Assembly (NCBI GenBank): GCA_014607495.2
Contig: CP053170.1
Location: 3,596,001 to 3,660,000, forward strand
DNA: 64,000 nt
DNA from: Carposina sasakii
Lineage: Eukaryota; Arthropoda; Insecta; Lepidoptera; Carposinidae
Reading direction: 5' to 3'
How positions within the stretch are numbered: position 1 is the stretch's first letter; each line of letters starts with the position of its first letter. The position numbers and the translations under genes are program-made. This document shows, in pieces, positions 21,546 through 32,770 of the stretch. The notes below the pieces were generated by a model that saw nothing but the letters and a program-made list of their open reading frames with translations, ran no database searches and was not told where the DNA came from.

Positions 21546-22199
21546 CGAATTTGCTTTGTGTCATTCCTGGTGGTTCTATGTTTTCTATTATACAGGCTGT
21601 CCCGGAGGTCGACGTCAAGCCGGAAACGGGAGATAGGCCAAGTCATAATACTTATCAGAAAAAAAATCTAAGTTATGTACTTTATAAATTATAGGACTTA
21701 AAAAAATCGAGAAAATCTACACCCTGTGATAGTTTTTCACTCCTGTTGCTACAAATCTTCACTTTTTGTCAATTTCCTTTTATTCTGTAATCCTGAAAAG
21801 TGCTACTGTAAACTTGTTGCCTAAAATTCAAAGCAAACTATCAGTTTGGAAGAAAATGTCACGTTTTGCCCAACCAACTGTTTAAAATTAATACTTCGCC
21901 CAACCTTAACTGGCTGTACTAGGGTTTCCGATTTCTCGAGGTTTTTTAGTTCTCGGGTGTCGAGACTTCTCGAGCCTGATTTCTCGGGTCTTCTCGGGTT
22001 GTCGAGAAAAAATAAAATACGTCTAAATTTTTGTTTAATTAATAAAAAGAGTCTTTAATTTAACTGTGTTTATTTTACATGAAAAAAATCAACATAATTT
22101 TTAACAAAAAAAAACAAGTTCTCAATAAAAAATCAGCTCAAAACAAAATTGCTAACTAAAAACAATCATACTTCTTCTCCTTATCATAACTAATCTCAT

Positions 22200-22455
22200 C
22201 TCACTAATCCCAACTAATATTATAAATGCGAAAGTAACTCTGTCTGTCTGTCTGTCTGTCTGTTACGCTTTCCCGCTTAAACCTCGCAACCGATTTTGAT
22301 GAAATTTGGTACAGACAATCTTTAGACCCTGAGACAGAACATAGGCTACTTTTTATTTCGAAAAAATATCATATAAATATTTTAATCGGGTTTATATCAA
22401 CATTTTGTTTTTTTTTGCAGTCCACGCGGACGGAGTCGCGGGCGTCCACTATCTG
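22200..22455. repeat. Interspersed repeat fragment with (CTGT)n
   Basis: It starts with CTAATATTATAAATGCGAAA and a CTGTCTGT run and ends TTGCAGTCCACGCGGACGGA. This is the fullest copy here of the family seen at 58-238 and 42605-42680. Confidence 0.65.
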
Positions 22456-22927
22456 TAATAAAAAACAAAATCTCTGTTAACAATCAGCTTAAAACAAACA
22501 TCTTAACTAAAAACAATCATACTTCTTCTTATTATAACTAGACATAGGAGTTGTCGGGGCACGATCTGACATTTGCTAGGGAATGAATGCTGTTTTTTAT
22601 CGACTTATCTAGATATCGATATATCACTGCTATTTATTGGGTAGGTATATATCACAATGTCCAAAATCAAAATGTCTTAGCCCACAATATTCGTATTTAA
22701 AATAATAAGAAATGCCGACTATTCATGATTCCATAAATATTTAAAACCAAAAAGTTTAATTACCCACCCAACTCCAAAATTCCGAATTAAAAACTACTTA
22801 TCCACTAATATTGTTTATTTAAAACATTTCAACGAGAAATTAAAAACGCATAGGTAGGTAATTATATATTTTTTAATGTTAGAAATTGAAGATGTTAGCT
22901 TTACAAACGTAACACTTTAATTCTTCT

Positions 22928-23413
22928 TTAAATTGTATTGAAAAAGACAGATTTACAAACGTAACATTTTATATCTTCTTTAAATTCTACTAAACCTAAA
23001 AAGAAAAAGTGAGTCGCTAGGCAAATGTGACATTTGCCTTTTATTTTCACCATATTTTCACATAAATGTTGTTCGACTTCATCAATTATTACTGAAAATA
23101 CTTCTATAGCCAGTTGTCGTGGAAGACCTAATGTTAAAGTTCTATTCTTTAGAATGTCCATCTAATAATTTAAAAAAGTACAAGTTGGTTAATATTATTA
23201 TTTATATAATATTTTTGCAAATTAAAAGTAAGAGATAGAAATAAAAAGATAATTTTAGACACTTACGACTTCTATTATAGGTAATGGATCTAAATTGTCT
23301 TGGATTTCATCATCTTCATCAATGTAATTCTCATTAATGATATTAATTATGTATCTATTTATTGAGGCGGATATCGTCCTCAGTGCAATTGTATATAAAG
23401 TATTTAGTGACAT
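22928..23413 (-). CDS. Small accessory protein of the inner hAT (126 aa, two exons)
   Basis: Exon 1 (23267-23413) opens with MSLNTLYTIALR and is acidic toward its end (YIDEDDEIQDNLD). It ends at a GTAAGT donor, in phase 0. A 105-bp intron with a TTATTAG acceptor leads to exon 2 (22928-23161), which begins MDILKNRTLTLGLPRQ and carries two CxxC pairs (CHIC, CYVC) near its end, a likely zinc-binding site. It lies just downstream of the transposase on the same strand. Exon 2 starts with its own ATG, so it could also be a separate 77-residue ORF. I know no named family; a role in transposition is only inferred from location. Confidence 0.5.
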
Positions 23414-23557
23414 ATTTTTTAAAATAATTGATGAATGAATAAACAGCAAAAGAAACTTTTCTTTCTGTTTTGAAATTAACACAAAATGATAATTATTTGA
23501 CAATGTCATTTTTCTTTCTTAATAGCTATAAAAATATTTATATATTAGCCAGTACTT

Positions 23558-25039
23558 TTAGTGTCTATAGTGATTTTCGAAATAAATAACCAATATTTTT
23601 TCTGTATTCCCTGGTGTTAATCTTCGCCTTCTTTGTGAAAATATCCATTTCAAATTACTGAAGAATTTTTCTACTTCTACTGACGTCACAGGAGCATAAC
23701 GAAAATATTTGTATTTTTCCACTGTTGACCGCCTGTTGTTTGAATTTAAAATCACTTCGTTGCCTTTAATCAATTCATTAATTTTTTCAATAGTAGCGTA
23801 TCCAATGTTCTTCTGCACAACTGTTGTTAATTTTTTATAAATAATCTTTCCGTTTTGATGTAAATATAATCTTGATAATTTAGCATGTACCATATTCACG
23901 ATTTTTAAACTGTAATCTAAAGAAAGGTCCGTGGATTCTAATTTTGTAATAGCACACCTAACAAAAGATAAATTTTCTGATATGAACGCCAAATCATTCT
24001 CAATATTCGGTCTAGATAATGCACTTTTTGCTTTAGAAATTGCTTGACTCTCTGATGAAGGAAATGTGTTAATAATTTGTCTTATATCGCCGATGTGTTC
24101 AGCATAATACTCTGCTGCTTTAATCCACGTACCCCACCTTATAATTATAGGTTCAGGTGGAAGTAGCACATTCGGAAACATCCTTTTAAATTTCTTCTCT
24201 CTTTTTGGCGATTTTAGGAAAACTTTCTTGACGGCTAGTATCAATTCGTTAACTTCAGGATAAAGTGTTCTTACTGTTTCAGCAATCCTATGTAAGCCAT
24301 GTGCCACACATGTTACATGGGTCATATTCGGGTAAACATGTTTTAAATTATTACCAGCTTTAAGCATGTAGGCCGCTGCGTCAGTCAATAACAACAGAAC
24401 TTTGTCTACATTTGATGTCCCCATTATATTCTCAATTGATTCTGTTACCAAGTTTATAATTGTTGTATGATTTGTTTCTTCTAATAATTTACTGGCGATT
24501 AAATGCGACCTGCTCACTTCATTTTGAAGCAGTTTTCCAATGATGACATTACCTATTTGTTGCCCTTTACTGTTAACAGTTTCATCTACAGACACGTAAA
24601 TGTAATGATTTTTAATTTCACTGCGAATGTTGTTTATTGTATCATCGTACAACTGCGGAAGATAAATTTTTCTGATATAACTCGACGTCGGGATTGTTGA
24701 ATTGTTATATAGACCATTGATACAGTTCTGGATAAAATTGCTAAAATGTGAGTTATCTAACTGATTCCAGGGTATGTTACATGCTGTCATAAATTTCGTC
24801 AAGTCGCTATAAAATGATATTTTCGTTTCACGAAACTTATGCATTTCCGATTCTAAATGACGATGAACATTGTATTTTTTCGGAAAAAAACTTATCTCAC
24901 ATTTATTGCAGAATAATCTTGAATCGCGTAACACAATGTCCGGGCAGTCCTGTATCCACAAATTTATTACACTTTCATGTGGTATATTTGCTGGAGGCAT
25001 TTTGTTGACAATACAAATGAAACAAATTACTGACGTCAA
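23558..25039 (-). CDS. hAT transposase, CGGBP1-like group (493 aa)
   Basis: It cuts and pastes the surrounding hAT element. The order is an N-terminal zinc-finger-like part (LFCNKCEISFF...VHRHLESEMH), a first catalytic region (YVSVDETVNSKGQ), LLLLTDAAAYML, the hAT signature CVAHGLHRIAE, RWGTWIKAAEYY and a C-terminal VTSVEVEKFFSNLK in place of the longer dimerisation tail. The likely Met of the native protein is MPPANIPHESV, 12 residues inside the frame. No stop or frameshift is seen. The gene fills the inner hAT element and could still be functional. Confidence 0.8.
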   Translation of the reverse strand: MTSVICFICIVNKMPPANIPHESVINLWIQDCPDIVLRDSRLFCNKCEISFFPKKYNVHRHLESEMHKFRETKISFYSDLTKFMTACNIPWNQLDNSHFSNFIQNCINGLYNNSTIPTSSYIRKIYLPQLYDDTINNIRSEIKNHYIYVSVDETVNSKGQQIGNVIIGKLLQNEVSRSHLIASKLLEETNHTTIINLVTESIENIMGTSNVDKVLLLLTDAAAYMLKAGNNLKHVYPNMTHVTCVAHGLHRIAETVRTLYPEVNELILAVKKVFLKSPKREKKFKRMFPNVLLPPEPIIIRWGTWIKAAEYYAEHIGDIRQIINTFPSSESQAISKAKSALSRPNIENDLAFISENLSFVRCAITKLESTDLSLDYSLKIVNMVHAKLSRLYLHQNGKIIYKKLTTVVQKNIGYATIEKINELIKGNEVILNSNNRRSTVEKYKYFRYAPVTSVEVEKFFSNLKWIFSQRRRRLTPGNTEKILVIYFENHYRH

Positions 25040-25572
25040 TTGCCTATTTGTGTGAAAGAAAAAAATATTCCGTATTCAAATTATAAAGAAGTATTTTAAA
25101 AAGAGATTTACTATAATACTTTAAAAAGCAGGATTTGCTTGGAATGCCATGTACAAGTAAAAACACGTGATGCTTGAGGTATTGGTTTATGCTCGAATGA
25201 CTCTTGAACTTGAACTACTGACTGTTATTATGAATTTATGAGTCACGTTGTTGCAATATGGAACATTGTAATTATCGATAAGTATGCATTTATCGATAAG
25301 GCAATCACTAGAAATATGACGTCATTGCCCCGACAACTCCTATGTCTAATTATAACTAATCTCACTAATCTTTAATAAAAAACAAAATCTCTGTTAACAA
25401 TCAGCTTAAAACAAACATCTTAACTAAAAACAATCATAATTTTTCTCATCATAACTAAAGATCACTCACTAATCTCACTATGTGGGTTGTATGGTATCAC
25501 AATTTTTGGCAGTTTTAATGTAATTAAATAAGAGATATCTATCTACTATTAATACGAAAAATATAACTGTCT

Positions 25573-27507
25573 TTAAGCCTGCTTATTAATTCTTATGAAA
25601 TATGCCTTAAGATAAACCAAAGCATTAATAGATTTATCAGACAGCCGGCTTCTAATCTTACTGACCACATTTCCCGATATGGAAAATACCCTTTCATTTT
25701 CTGTTGAAGTCGGCTTGACTGAAATTAATGCTTTGTATAGTGTTTCCAGATTAGGGGTCCTCTTGCCTGTTTTTTCAAATAGCAAAAGCTCTTTTTTTAT
25801 AATTGATTTGGAAAGCACCACAGCATTAGTTGATTCACCATTTCTCGAAACACCTTTTATTGCTCTCTCTAATTGAGCTGCAAAGCTGTCTTGTTCAGTT
25901 TCTGATTCGCTTACGCCTGCTTCGACAACTTCTGAATTATTTCCTGTCGAAGGTTCTGTAGTAGTGGGAACAGTGGGGTATAGACGATTGAATAAGTCTT
26001 CAGCGTATCCAATTAAAAATGTCTTGCTATTATCGGTAAAATAAGCACTCTTTTTGAGAATAAAATTATCGGGGCTGTTTAGGTAGCGTAGCAGCGATAT
26101 TAGAGGTGTATTCCGACGATCTGATATTTTCATTTTAAGAGATTCTACTAACTGAAGAGCCAAAGGGTCGTCGATACTTTCTAATTGTTTTAGCAACACA
26201 TCTGTTATAGCCTCTGCAGTTAGTAAATTGGCATCTTGTCTGCTCAATGCTTCAACTGCAAGTTTAGTTGGCGTCAATATCAACCGCAATTTTTGTAGTA
26301 TAGGAATATTTTCCTCCTTCCATTTAAATGAGCTATCTAAATCAATCAAGGCTTTTTTAATGGAATTTTTTAACTTCAAGAAACGCTCAATCATTGTTAG
26401 CATTGAATTCCACCTAGTTCTGACATCCTGTAATAAGACTAGTTCGGCCCCGAATTCAGTCTTCACATGTTTTTGTAGTGTGATATTTCTAAGGGGACTC
26501 TTTCTGAAAAATCTTATGATCGAACGGGTCTCATTTAGCACTTTGTTTATGTCGTCAATAGGCTGCAATATAGATTCATCATCAGATTCTTCGTCATCGT
26601 TATCAGTGCTGGCTTCATCAGAGCTGCTGTGTTCATCGTCGCTAACAGGTGTGTTTCTTCTAGCAACTGTAGTTACTGTTTTTTTTTTGCAAAAGGTATC
26701 AAGAATAGCCAAATGGATGGCATGGTTTACACAGAGGACCATCTCACAGGGGCTCTCTCTGCCAAATTTTTTCATAACATTTGGCCCGTCGCTTGTTACG
26801 GCCAAGACATAATGCTCGAAGTTTACCCCAAAGTATTTCAAACGCTCCTCTACTATTTCTCTAACCTCTGCGGCACCGCATTTTCCGGGTATGTAAACTA
26901 GCCCCAAATTGTAAACTTTTGCCTCTGCTGTATGAACACAGACGCTAAAATATCGTCTGTTTCGTATGCTCGTCCACTCGTCAATTGTCACACTTAGCCG
27001 GTTTCCTGATGTGCAAAGCTGAGAAAGATCTTTTATCATCTCTTTCTCCTTTTCATCATAAAACTTCAATATTAGGTTCATAACTTCGGTTTGGGTCTTT
27101 GGAAGTTTATACCCCTTGGCAGCAAGTGATTCACGGATAAATTCACTTTTAGTAATGCCTCTTATAGTAAAACCATCTTGGGCTGAAAGTTTAGCTAAAA
27201 TTTCACCTAACGATTTTCTGGGTTGAACGTCAAATTTCAGTGTTTGCTGTACGTGCATAGTTTCAAAATCACTTCTTAATTTTTTTGGTGCCGTCACCCC
27301 GGAACTAGACGAACTGGTAGATGCTTCTTCTGTGTCCATTTGAACCTCGGTGGATCTTACATCAATTTTGTGTACATGAGCTAAATGCCTCACTAGTCCG
27401 CTTGTGTTTGATCCTTTACAGGCTATGGTTTTAGGACATTTTAGACATTGCGCATTTGAGGCGTCCTTATTTTTCTTGAAATATTTCCAAACTTTGGAAG
27501 TTTCCAT
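25573..27507 (-). CDS. hAT transposase with BED zinc finger (644 aa)
   Basis: Residues about 1-50 are a BED finger (VWKYFKK, CLKCPKTI, HLAHVH) that would bind the element ends. The catalytic core has LSVTIDEWTS, AVTSDGPNVMKKF, CVNHAIHLAILD, RTRWNSML, and the C-terminal dimerisation region has PTSTENERVFSISGNVVSK with SRLSD. An acidic insert (DDEHSSSDEASTDNDDEESD) sits near residue 290. The frame is complete although the host element was later broken on its 3' side by another hAT. It could supply transposase in trans. Confidence 0.88.
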   Translation of the reverse strand: METSKVWKYFKKNKDASNAQCLKCPKTIACKGSNTSGLVRHLAHVHKIDVRSTEVQMDTEEASTSSSSSGVTAPKKLRSDFETMHVQQTLKFDVQPRKSLGEILAKLSAQDGFTIRGITKSEFIRESLAAKGYKLPKTQTEVMNLILKFYDEKEKEMIKDLSQLCTSGNRLSVTIDEWTSIRNRRYFSVCVHTAEAKVYNLGLVYIPGKCGAAEVREIVEERLKYFGVNFEHYVLAVTSDGPNVMKKFGRESPCEMVLCVNHAIHLAILDTFCKKKTVTTVARRNTPVSDDEHSSSDEASTDNDDEESDDESILQPIDDINKVLNETRSIIRFFRKSPLRNITLQKHVKTEFGAELVLLQDVRTRWNSMLTMIERFLKLKNSIKKALIDLDSSFKWKEENIPILQKLRLILTPTKLAVEALSRQDANLLTAEAITDVLLKQLESIDDPLALQLVESLKMKISDRRNTPLISLLRYLNSPDNFILKKSAYFTDNSKTFLIGYAEDLFNRLYPTVPTTTEPSTGNNSEVVEAGVSESETEQDSFAAQLERAIKGVSRNGESTNAVVLSKSIIKKELLLFEKTGKRTPNLETLYKALISVKPTSTENERVFSISGNVVSKIRSRLSDKSINALVYLKAYFIRINKQA

Positions 27508-28475
27508 TTTGGTTCATTAGTTGTAAAATCTATAACAAACAGTTCAAGAATTAGTAAGTATTTTAGTTTAGTACCTACAAAATAGCTGACGCAACAGTGG
27601 GGAGGCCTATGCCCAGCAGGGGGTTGATGTGGTTAGGTTAGGCTGATGATGATGATGAAAAAATAGCTGTGTCCTTTTGTATACTACGTTTGGTAGGATT
27701 GGTTGGATACGTTTTGTGTTATTTGTAGTAGATAAATTGCCATAAAACAACGTCTTAATATTATGTGTTTAGTTTAGAACTTTAGGCTTTTGTAGGATTA
27801 TTACAACATCTGCAATACAAATGCAATTAATGAAATCGGTAAATATTTATGCACTAACAATTCTCTTATTTGATTAAAAACAAAAGTTTTATTTCTTTAA
27901 CATACCTATTCATTTTAAACAAAAATATTATTTTGGTAATACAAAAGTACTTACAAAACAAAACAAACACTTGAACTATTTAAATAAATAATAACAATAC
28001 TTACCTGTTTGTTCTGCGATTCTATTACTCGTGCGTCACTAAATAGTACACACTCACTATGCTGGGTTTATGATCCGACCGATCCGAACACGGCGGGAGT
28101 TGAAACACGAATGAACAAAATACAACTGGGGTCGCGTCGCGCTTGCGTTTGTCGGCAAAAACAAAGGATACCGACAGACACGAGCCGTGCTGTCAAAGGA
28201 TGCCGCTGCCGCCTCGCATTTACAAAGAAAGCTAAGCGTAAAAATGTTTATTTAAACTTCTCGATGTCTCGACTTTTCTCGAGCTGAATTTCCCGGGTAC
28301 GAGACCGACCGATTTCCCGGGAATTCCCGGGACGAGAATTCCCGGGAACAAACCCTAGGCTGTACTGAAAAAAGAAATGTACATAACTTAGATTAAAAAA
28401 AAAAATTGATAACTATTATGACTTGGATAACTATTATATCTCCCGTTTCCAGCTTGACGTCCGGGACACCCTGTG

Positions 28476-28871
28476 TATAAGTCTGCCGTCTTAGCCATTA
28501 CAGGATTTGTATGTTCCCCTTATAAATGTATTATGGGAAGCATCCATTAAAATTCAATGTTAGCTATGGCAGTTAGTGCGAGTTATGGAAGAGATAAAGG
28601 CTAGTATTTGGGCATGTGGAAACACCCTTAGTTATGTAATATATATACTTATGCATGTATACATAGTTGCATAGGGCTGAAAATGCATCGCCTCGCTAGT
28701 CTCGGGATTGTCGGGCTACGAGCGTGCCGTACCTGTACCTATAGTATATTTGATTGGACACTAATATAACCTTCTATACTAATACCATCTTTTATTATCA
28801 CGATTTTTGGCAACGTTATTTTTCAACGTTATCTATTTATTTTTCAATTTCTTAATTAATCATTCATTTAC
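28476..28871. other. Non-coding gap
   Basis: Nothing recognised apart from AT-rich sequence and a short GC-rich patch (28680-28740). Confidence 0.35.
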
Positions 28872-30475
28872 CTGAAATAACATCAATTTTTCTTTTATTT
28901 TTCCGCTCCGCAATATCCATAGTTCCATACCGCATTTCTTTCAATATAGCTAAAACTGACTTATCGATTGCATCTTATATCTCTTCATTATTTCCTATCT
29001 ACTGGTAATCTTGCTAGTACTTCACTCGGATTGATACCTAAAAAAAATCTTAATTTAATTTAAAGATATGTACTATAAATAAAAAAAAATATTTTATCAT
29101 CATCACCTTACCCGTCTTTCGAAACCCTGCCCGAAGATTATTTTCAGCATTAATTTTAATTTCATCCATAAGTAATTTTAACAATCTTGGGAAGCAACCT
29201 TTAGGTACCCATGAAAGTGAACGTCCATCAGATTTTTTCCATTTTTGAAGATCTTATAATCACTTGTGTCATATGAAGAGCTAAACCTAGCAATGTTATA
29301 AATTGAATCTAATTTAATAGATAAACGGTTATTATCTAGATCATTAAAACAAGCTGTCTCACCATCAGCTAATGATAATGAGTAAGTCGACAAGTCATAA
29401 CATTTGCCACTGTAGCATATCCTGCCATTGCTCTTAATATACAGCATCTGATCACAGCTATATGTTTCACTAGGTAGTAATGAAGTTAAAGCTAGACCAG
29501 CAGTTACTACTTTCTTTATTCCTAGTCCTTGTCTTGGCCTATATTGACATTCATTTTTTAACTCATCCATCATTCTAACCCTTTGTTCAGACCTTTCTAA
29601 CATTTCATTTATTCTTTTATAATCTATTGACCTGTTGTAGATAATTTCTTCATATGTAGGATTCTTACTATTAGGCATAGTTTGCTTGATTAGTTCAATT
29701 CTATTGTCTTTAATTAAGTTGTCAATTATATCATTATTATATAGAACATTTTTCAACTTGACTTCAATATTCAGACCAGTGGCTTTGTTATACTTTATAA
29801 TTCTATTGATCCTACGCCTGTCAGATCTCATTAGGAAATAGACTATTACCTTTGCATACATTAAGTTTATATTATCTCTGAATACTGTCAGTGCCAAAAC
29901 AATACCTAGTAAGAAAACGGTGGAGCTGATAGACAGTCCCACCAATACAGGTAATATATTACTTTTACATTTAGTCAAATATTGGTTGTACACACAATAT
30001 ATTCCACATGATCCACATGTAAAAAACGATATGGTCTCACCCTTATATATTTTGTCACATGTCCAAGAAATCAGGCCAAACATAGGGTGTTTAAGTGTAA
30101 CCATTACTTTAGCCTCATCATTTGTTATATTATATGCCATACTGTTATTTATTATAGTACAATTCTTAAAATTCTTTATAGTTACCTCTCCATCTATTAC
30201 AGAAATATCTGGGTCATTGCTATAACCATATACTTCTAAATGGAAAAGCAATGACATTAACAGTGGTATGAACCACACCATTAGTACTTTAGACATATTT
30301 TTTTAGTATAACGATAATTGTTATTTATTCCCTGCTTGCTGCTCCAAATTGACATATTGAATTTGACGCCATGCTATTTTCATTGGTCTGAAGAATGCAA
30401 CATCTAATGGTTGCGTGAGATGGGTTGAATTAGCCGGAAAAAAGATAAAATTTATGTCGTGACTCTTTATTTTAG
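28872..30475 (-). pseudogene. Pogo-type transposase remnant split by a viral-like ORF
   Basis: Three pieces of one pogo/jerky-like DDE transposase C-terminus are seen on the minus strand: about 30335-30475 (NSTHLTQPLDVAFFRPMK, third catalytic D), 29112-29213 (VPKGCFPRLLKLLMDEI... NLRAGFRKTG) and a C-terminal exon 28872-29037 (INPSEVLARLPVDRK, with two breaks). The last two are separated by a 74-bp intron with GTAAGG and TTTTAG ends. The N-terminal half is missing, cut by the repeat at 30480-30735. The segment 29214-30334 is a foreign insertion. Confidence 0.75.
29178..30296 (-). pseudogene. Bunyavirus-like glycoprotein precursor fragment (endogenous viral element)
   Basis: The 372-residue frame looks like the junction of two envelope glycoproteins of a negative-strand RNA virus. 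Residues 1-24 form a signal peptide; several Asn-X-Ser/Thr sites and cysteines follow. Residues 113-139 form a membrane span, then comes a basic cytoplasmic-like region. A second hydrophobic segment (about 263-276) precedes a new Cys-rich ectodomain starting near 281 that stops after about 90 residues. That order resembles Gn followed by the start of Gc in bunyaviruses such as phleboviruses. The domain is cut short and in a transposon context, so it is a dead copy as a virus gene, though the frame is open. An envelope gene of a BEL/Pao retroelement of the same ultimate origin is the alternative. Confidence 0.55.
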
Positions 30476-30479
30476 CATT

Positions 30480-30735
30480 TTCCCGGGATAAAAAGTAGCC
30501 ATAGGTATGTTAACCTGTCACAATATATTTCTGAAAACTGCAAAAAATCAGTTCAGCCATTTCTGAGATTAGCGTGCACAAACGCACATACAAACCGACA
30601 AACATACCAAAATTCCAAAAATCATTATTTTGGGTACTATTGCGTTAATAAAGGTCTCCTATAAATATTTTTTCTCATATATCTTCCATGTACAGACAGC
30701 AATCCGTTACATTTTTATTATATGTTTAGAATAGA
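30480..30735 (+). repeat. Single copy of the foldback-arm repeat
   Basis: It matches each arm of 5171-5694 (GATTAGCGTGCACAAACGCA, TTTTTTCTCATATATCTTCC). Confidence 0.75.
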
Positions 30736-31639
30736 TATAGATATTGCTGATTTGTACTACCTTTCTCAAAAAAAAATAAAAGCGGCGCCGACGAAGACTC
30801 CATGTTCATGCATTGATTGAGCAGAGAGCTCTTGCACGAGACTTTGTCTTGCTTTATTACACTTTGTATTAATTATTATAATAATTATATTCGTTACGAT
30901 ATTCTTTTTGGGATCATTTCCATGTCCTTTTTCGTTCAAAAAAGTATTTATATAAAGGTAGCGCAACTCTCTACACAATTTACTACATCTTTCATCACAT
31001 AAGTAAAAGATGCTACACATCAGACGGATCACTCCCCTAGAAAAAATCTAGACTTAGCTTCAGATATCTTGATTGGTTGAGAATATCATTATCGGTCATT
31101 TTTTTTTTGTCTACATACCGGCGATTTTTTTGTTTTTATCCTACGTAGATGGCAAAGGAGTCAACTGACATAATTTTTATTTATTTATTTATTTTATTTG
31201 GCTAACAAAACAAGTAACAATCTGTAATTAATATAATTCTACAAATTCTTAAAATTAAACTAGACTGCAACTCTTTACAATGTTGGCACATTAATACACA
31301 ATATGTTCTAAGCACATCACATCATTAGAAAAAGAAAATTAAAAATAATATATGCCCCATACGTGACCATCCATCCTTATATCTTGTAAGAAAATTAATA
31401 AAGTACTAAGTTTAACTCCAATAACTATTTCTGAATTAAATAACGTACCTACTTTGCATCAGCTCAGATGCACGAACGAATTGGCGGAGTTGTCATTTCT
31501 TATGCGCGAAAATTTTGTTCTCTGGATTTGGCAGTTTTGATTGCTTCATTTATTTTGCGTTTTTTTACTTTGGGTGGACTTAGCATATATATTTTTTCTC
31601 TTTCTAACGATATTAAAACCTTCATACGAGCAAAAGTGG
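30736..31639. other. AT-rich gap without a recognised gene
   Basis: No convincing coding sequence. A TTTA-rich stretch at 31170-31200 resembles a SINE tail. Confidence 0.35.
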
Positions 31640-32770
31640 AGTTAGCTGTTTAGCATTTTTAGCCGACGATTTGGTAAAATTACAATTTACTAACCTGGGT
31701 GTATATTTTCTTTAATTTGAGCTGCTCTTGTGTAATCTTTCAAACTTTTTAGGGCTGACCTGAATGATGATCCTTAGTGCGAAAGCAATACTAATGGTAT
31801 AATACCTGTGTCACCAATAGCTTTTACAATTGTGTTTAGCATTGTTTTTATTTCCATCGCTGGAGTGGACCCCTTCACATTAAATTAATATTAACTCCTT
31901 TGATTAAAAATAACAAAGCATGGTCTGCAAATTTTTTCTTTCTCTGTGTAGTGTCAACAAAACCACAGATTTCGTTACCGAAAGTGTAATTTACGCCTAG
32001 CTGTAGAGCCATCACATCAAATATGATGCTGCACATTTTTTTTTCTATCCATGATGCCACCTAAAAACGGTAAATATAAAATAATATAAGTAATAGATTT
32101 TTAACGCATTGTTTTTACGTTATTATCTGACTGAATCCTTAGAAGGTTTTTATGAAGTAAAACGAAACAATTTTCTATAAAAGTATATTTTTAGAACTCG
32201 CTTAATTACGTAACACGGTGTGAAGGGCCAAGGCGCGAGCAACGACTGGCGGGACTCGCAGGAACCCGAAAGTTGCTGACCGAGCACATTTGTGTCGCTA
32301 CAGATTTTTTAATACATTTTGTAGCTCAGAGAGTTGTCATCATCATCAGCCTATTGCAGTCCTCTGCTGGACGTAGGCCTCCCCCAGGGTACGCCACAAG
32401 ACTGCCATGGGGGGTATTTGCCCATAGTAACCACGCTGGGCAGGCGGGTTGGCGACCGCAGTTTGTATTTTGGACTATGTATGTCGTCAACACGGGCTGC
32501 TGCCCACCTCCCGGAAACCCTTAATCGCCTCGTACGATACCCACGGGCAGACATGGGGTGGTACGAATTCTACTCTGCCGGCACCACGCGGCCAGAGAGT
32601 TGTAGTGCTAAAATATTGATACAAAAGACATAATTATTACAAACCTCATCTTTGATAGCATTGAAAATCTGTGGGTTGATGCCTGGTGAAACTTTTAATG
32701 ATGAGACCATTATTTTTAAGGTCACTTCTGAAGATAATATAAATATCTTTTGCAAGAATCTGTAAGATTT
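31640..32770 (-). pseudogene. P-element-like transposase remnants
   Basis: Two separated blocks on the minus strand fit P-element transposases: about 32640-32770 (SPGINPQIFNAIKDE, the coiled region before the catalytic core, ending at a donor-like GAG|GTTTGT) and about 31860-32070 (CSIIFDVMALQL, first catalytic Asp, and FADHALLFLIKG). Stops and missing sections break the gene. A SINE-like repeat (32341-32592) lies between the blocks. Confidence 0.6.
32341..32592 (+). repeat. SINE-like repeat, fullest copy in the window
   Basis: It begins ATCATCAGCCTATTGCAGTC with CTGCTGGACGTAGGCCTCCC and ends TCTACTCTGCCGGCACCACG. Partial copies are at 1082-1275 and 21425-21545. Confidence 0.75.

Larger units (their letters stand above)
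22539..25348 (-). mobile_element. Inner hAT element, 2,810 bp, two genes
   Basis: Perfect 23-bp terminal inverted repeats start TAGACATAGGAGTTGTCGGG; the 8-bp duplication ATTATAAC lies at 22531-22538 and 25349-25356. Both the transposase (23558-25039) and a small spliced gene (22928-23413) are open. Perfect termini and intact frames make it the youngest layer of this nest. Confidence 0.9.
21920..28357 (-). mobile_element. hAT element with BED-finger transposase (outer), 6.4 kb with inserts
   Basis: It begins TAGGGTTT and ends AAACCCTA, with the 8-bp duplication GGCTGTAC on each side (21912-21919, 28358-28365). The end regions are rich in CTCGAG- and CCCGGG-like subterminal motifs. It encodes the transposase at 25573-27507 and contains a second hAT at 22539-25348 and a repeat at 22200-22455. 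A block of about 85 bp (AAATCTCTGTTAACAATCAG) occurs at about 22460 and 25380, on the two sides of the inner hAT, with a diverged relative near 22110. Confidence 0.85.
21591..28475. mobile_element. Non-autonomous Tc1/mariner-like element split by nested hAT elements
   Basis: Terminal repeats TACAGGCTGTCCCGG and the inverted CACAGGGTGTCCCGG continue inward to GGAAACGGGAGATA on both sides; TA dinucleotides flank it (21589-21590, 28476-28477). Without the insert at 21920-28357 it is about 440 bp and has no gene. The same terminal family starts the element at 62884. Confidence 0.8.

Noticed and set aside
29920..30225. Plus-strand ORF opposite the viral-like glycoprotein
   Set aside because: It is a shadow frame of the minus-strand ORF.
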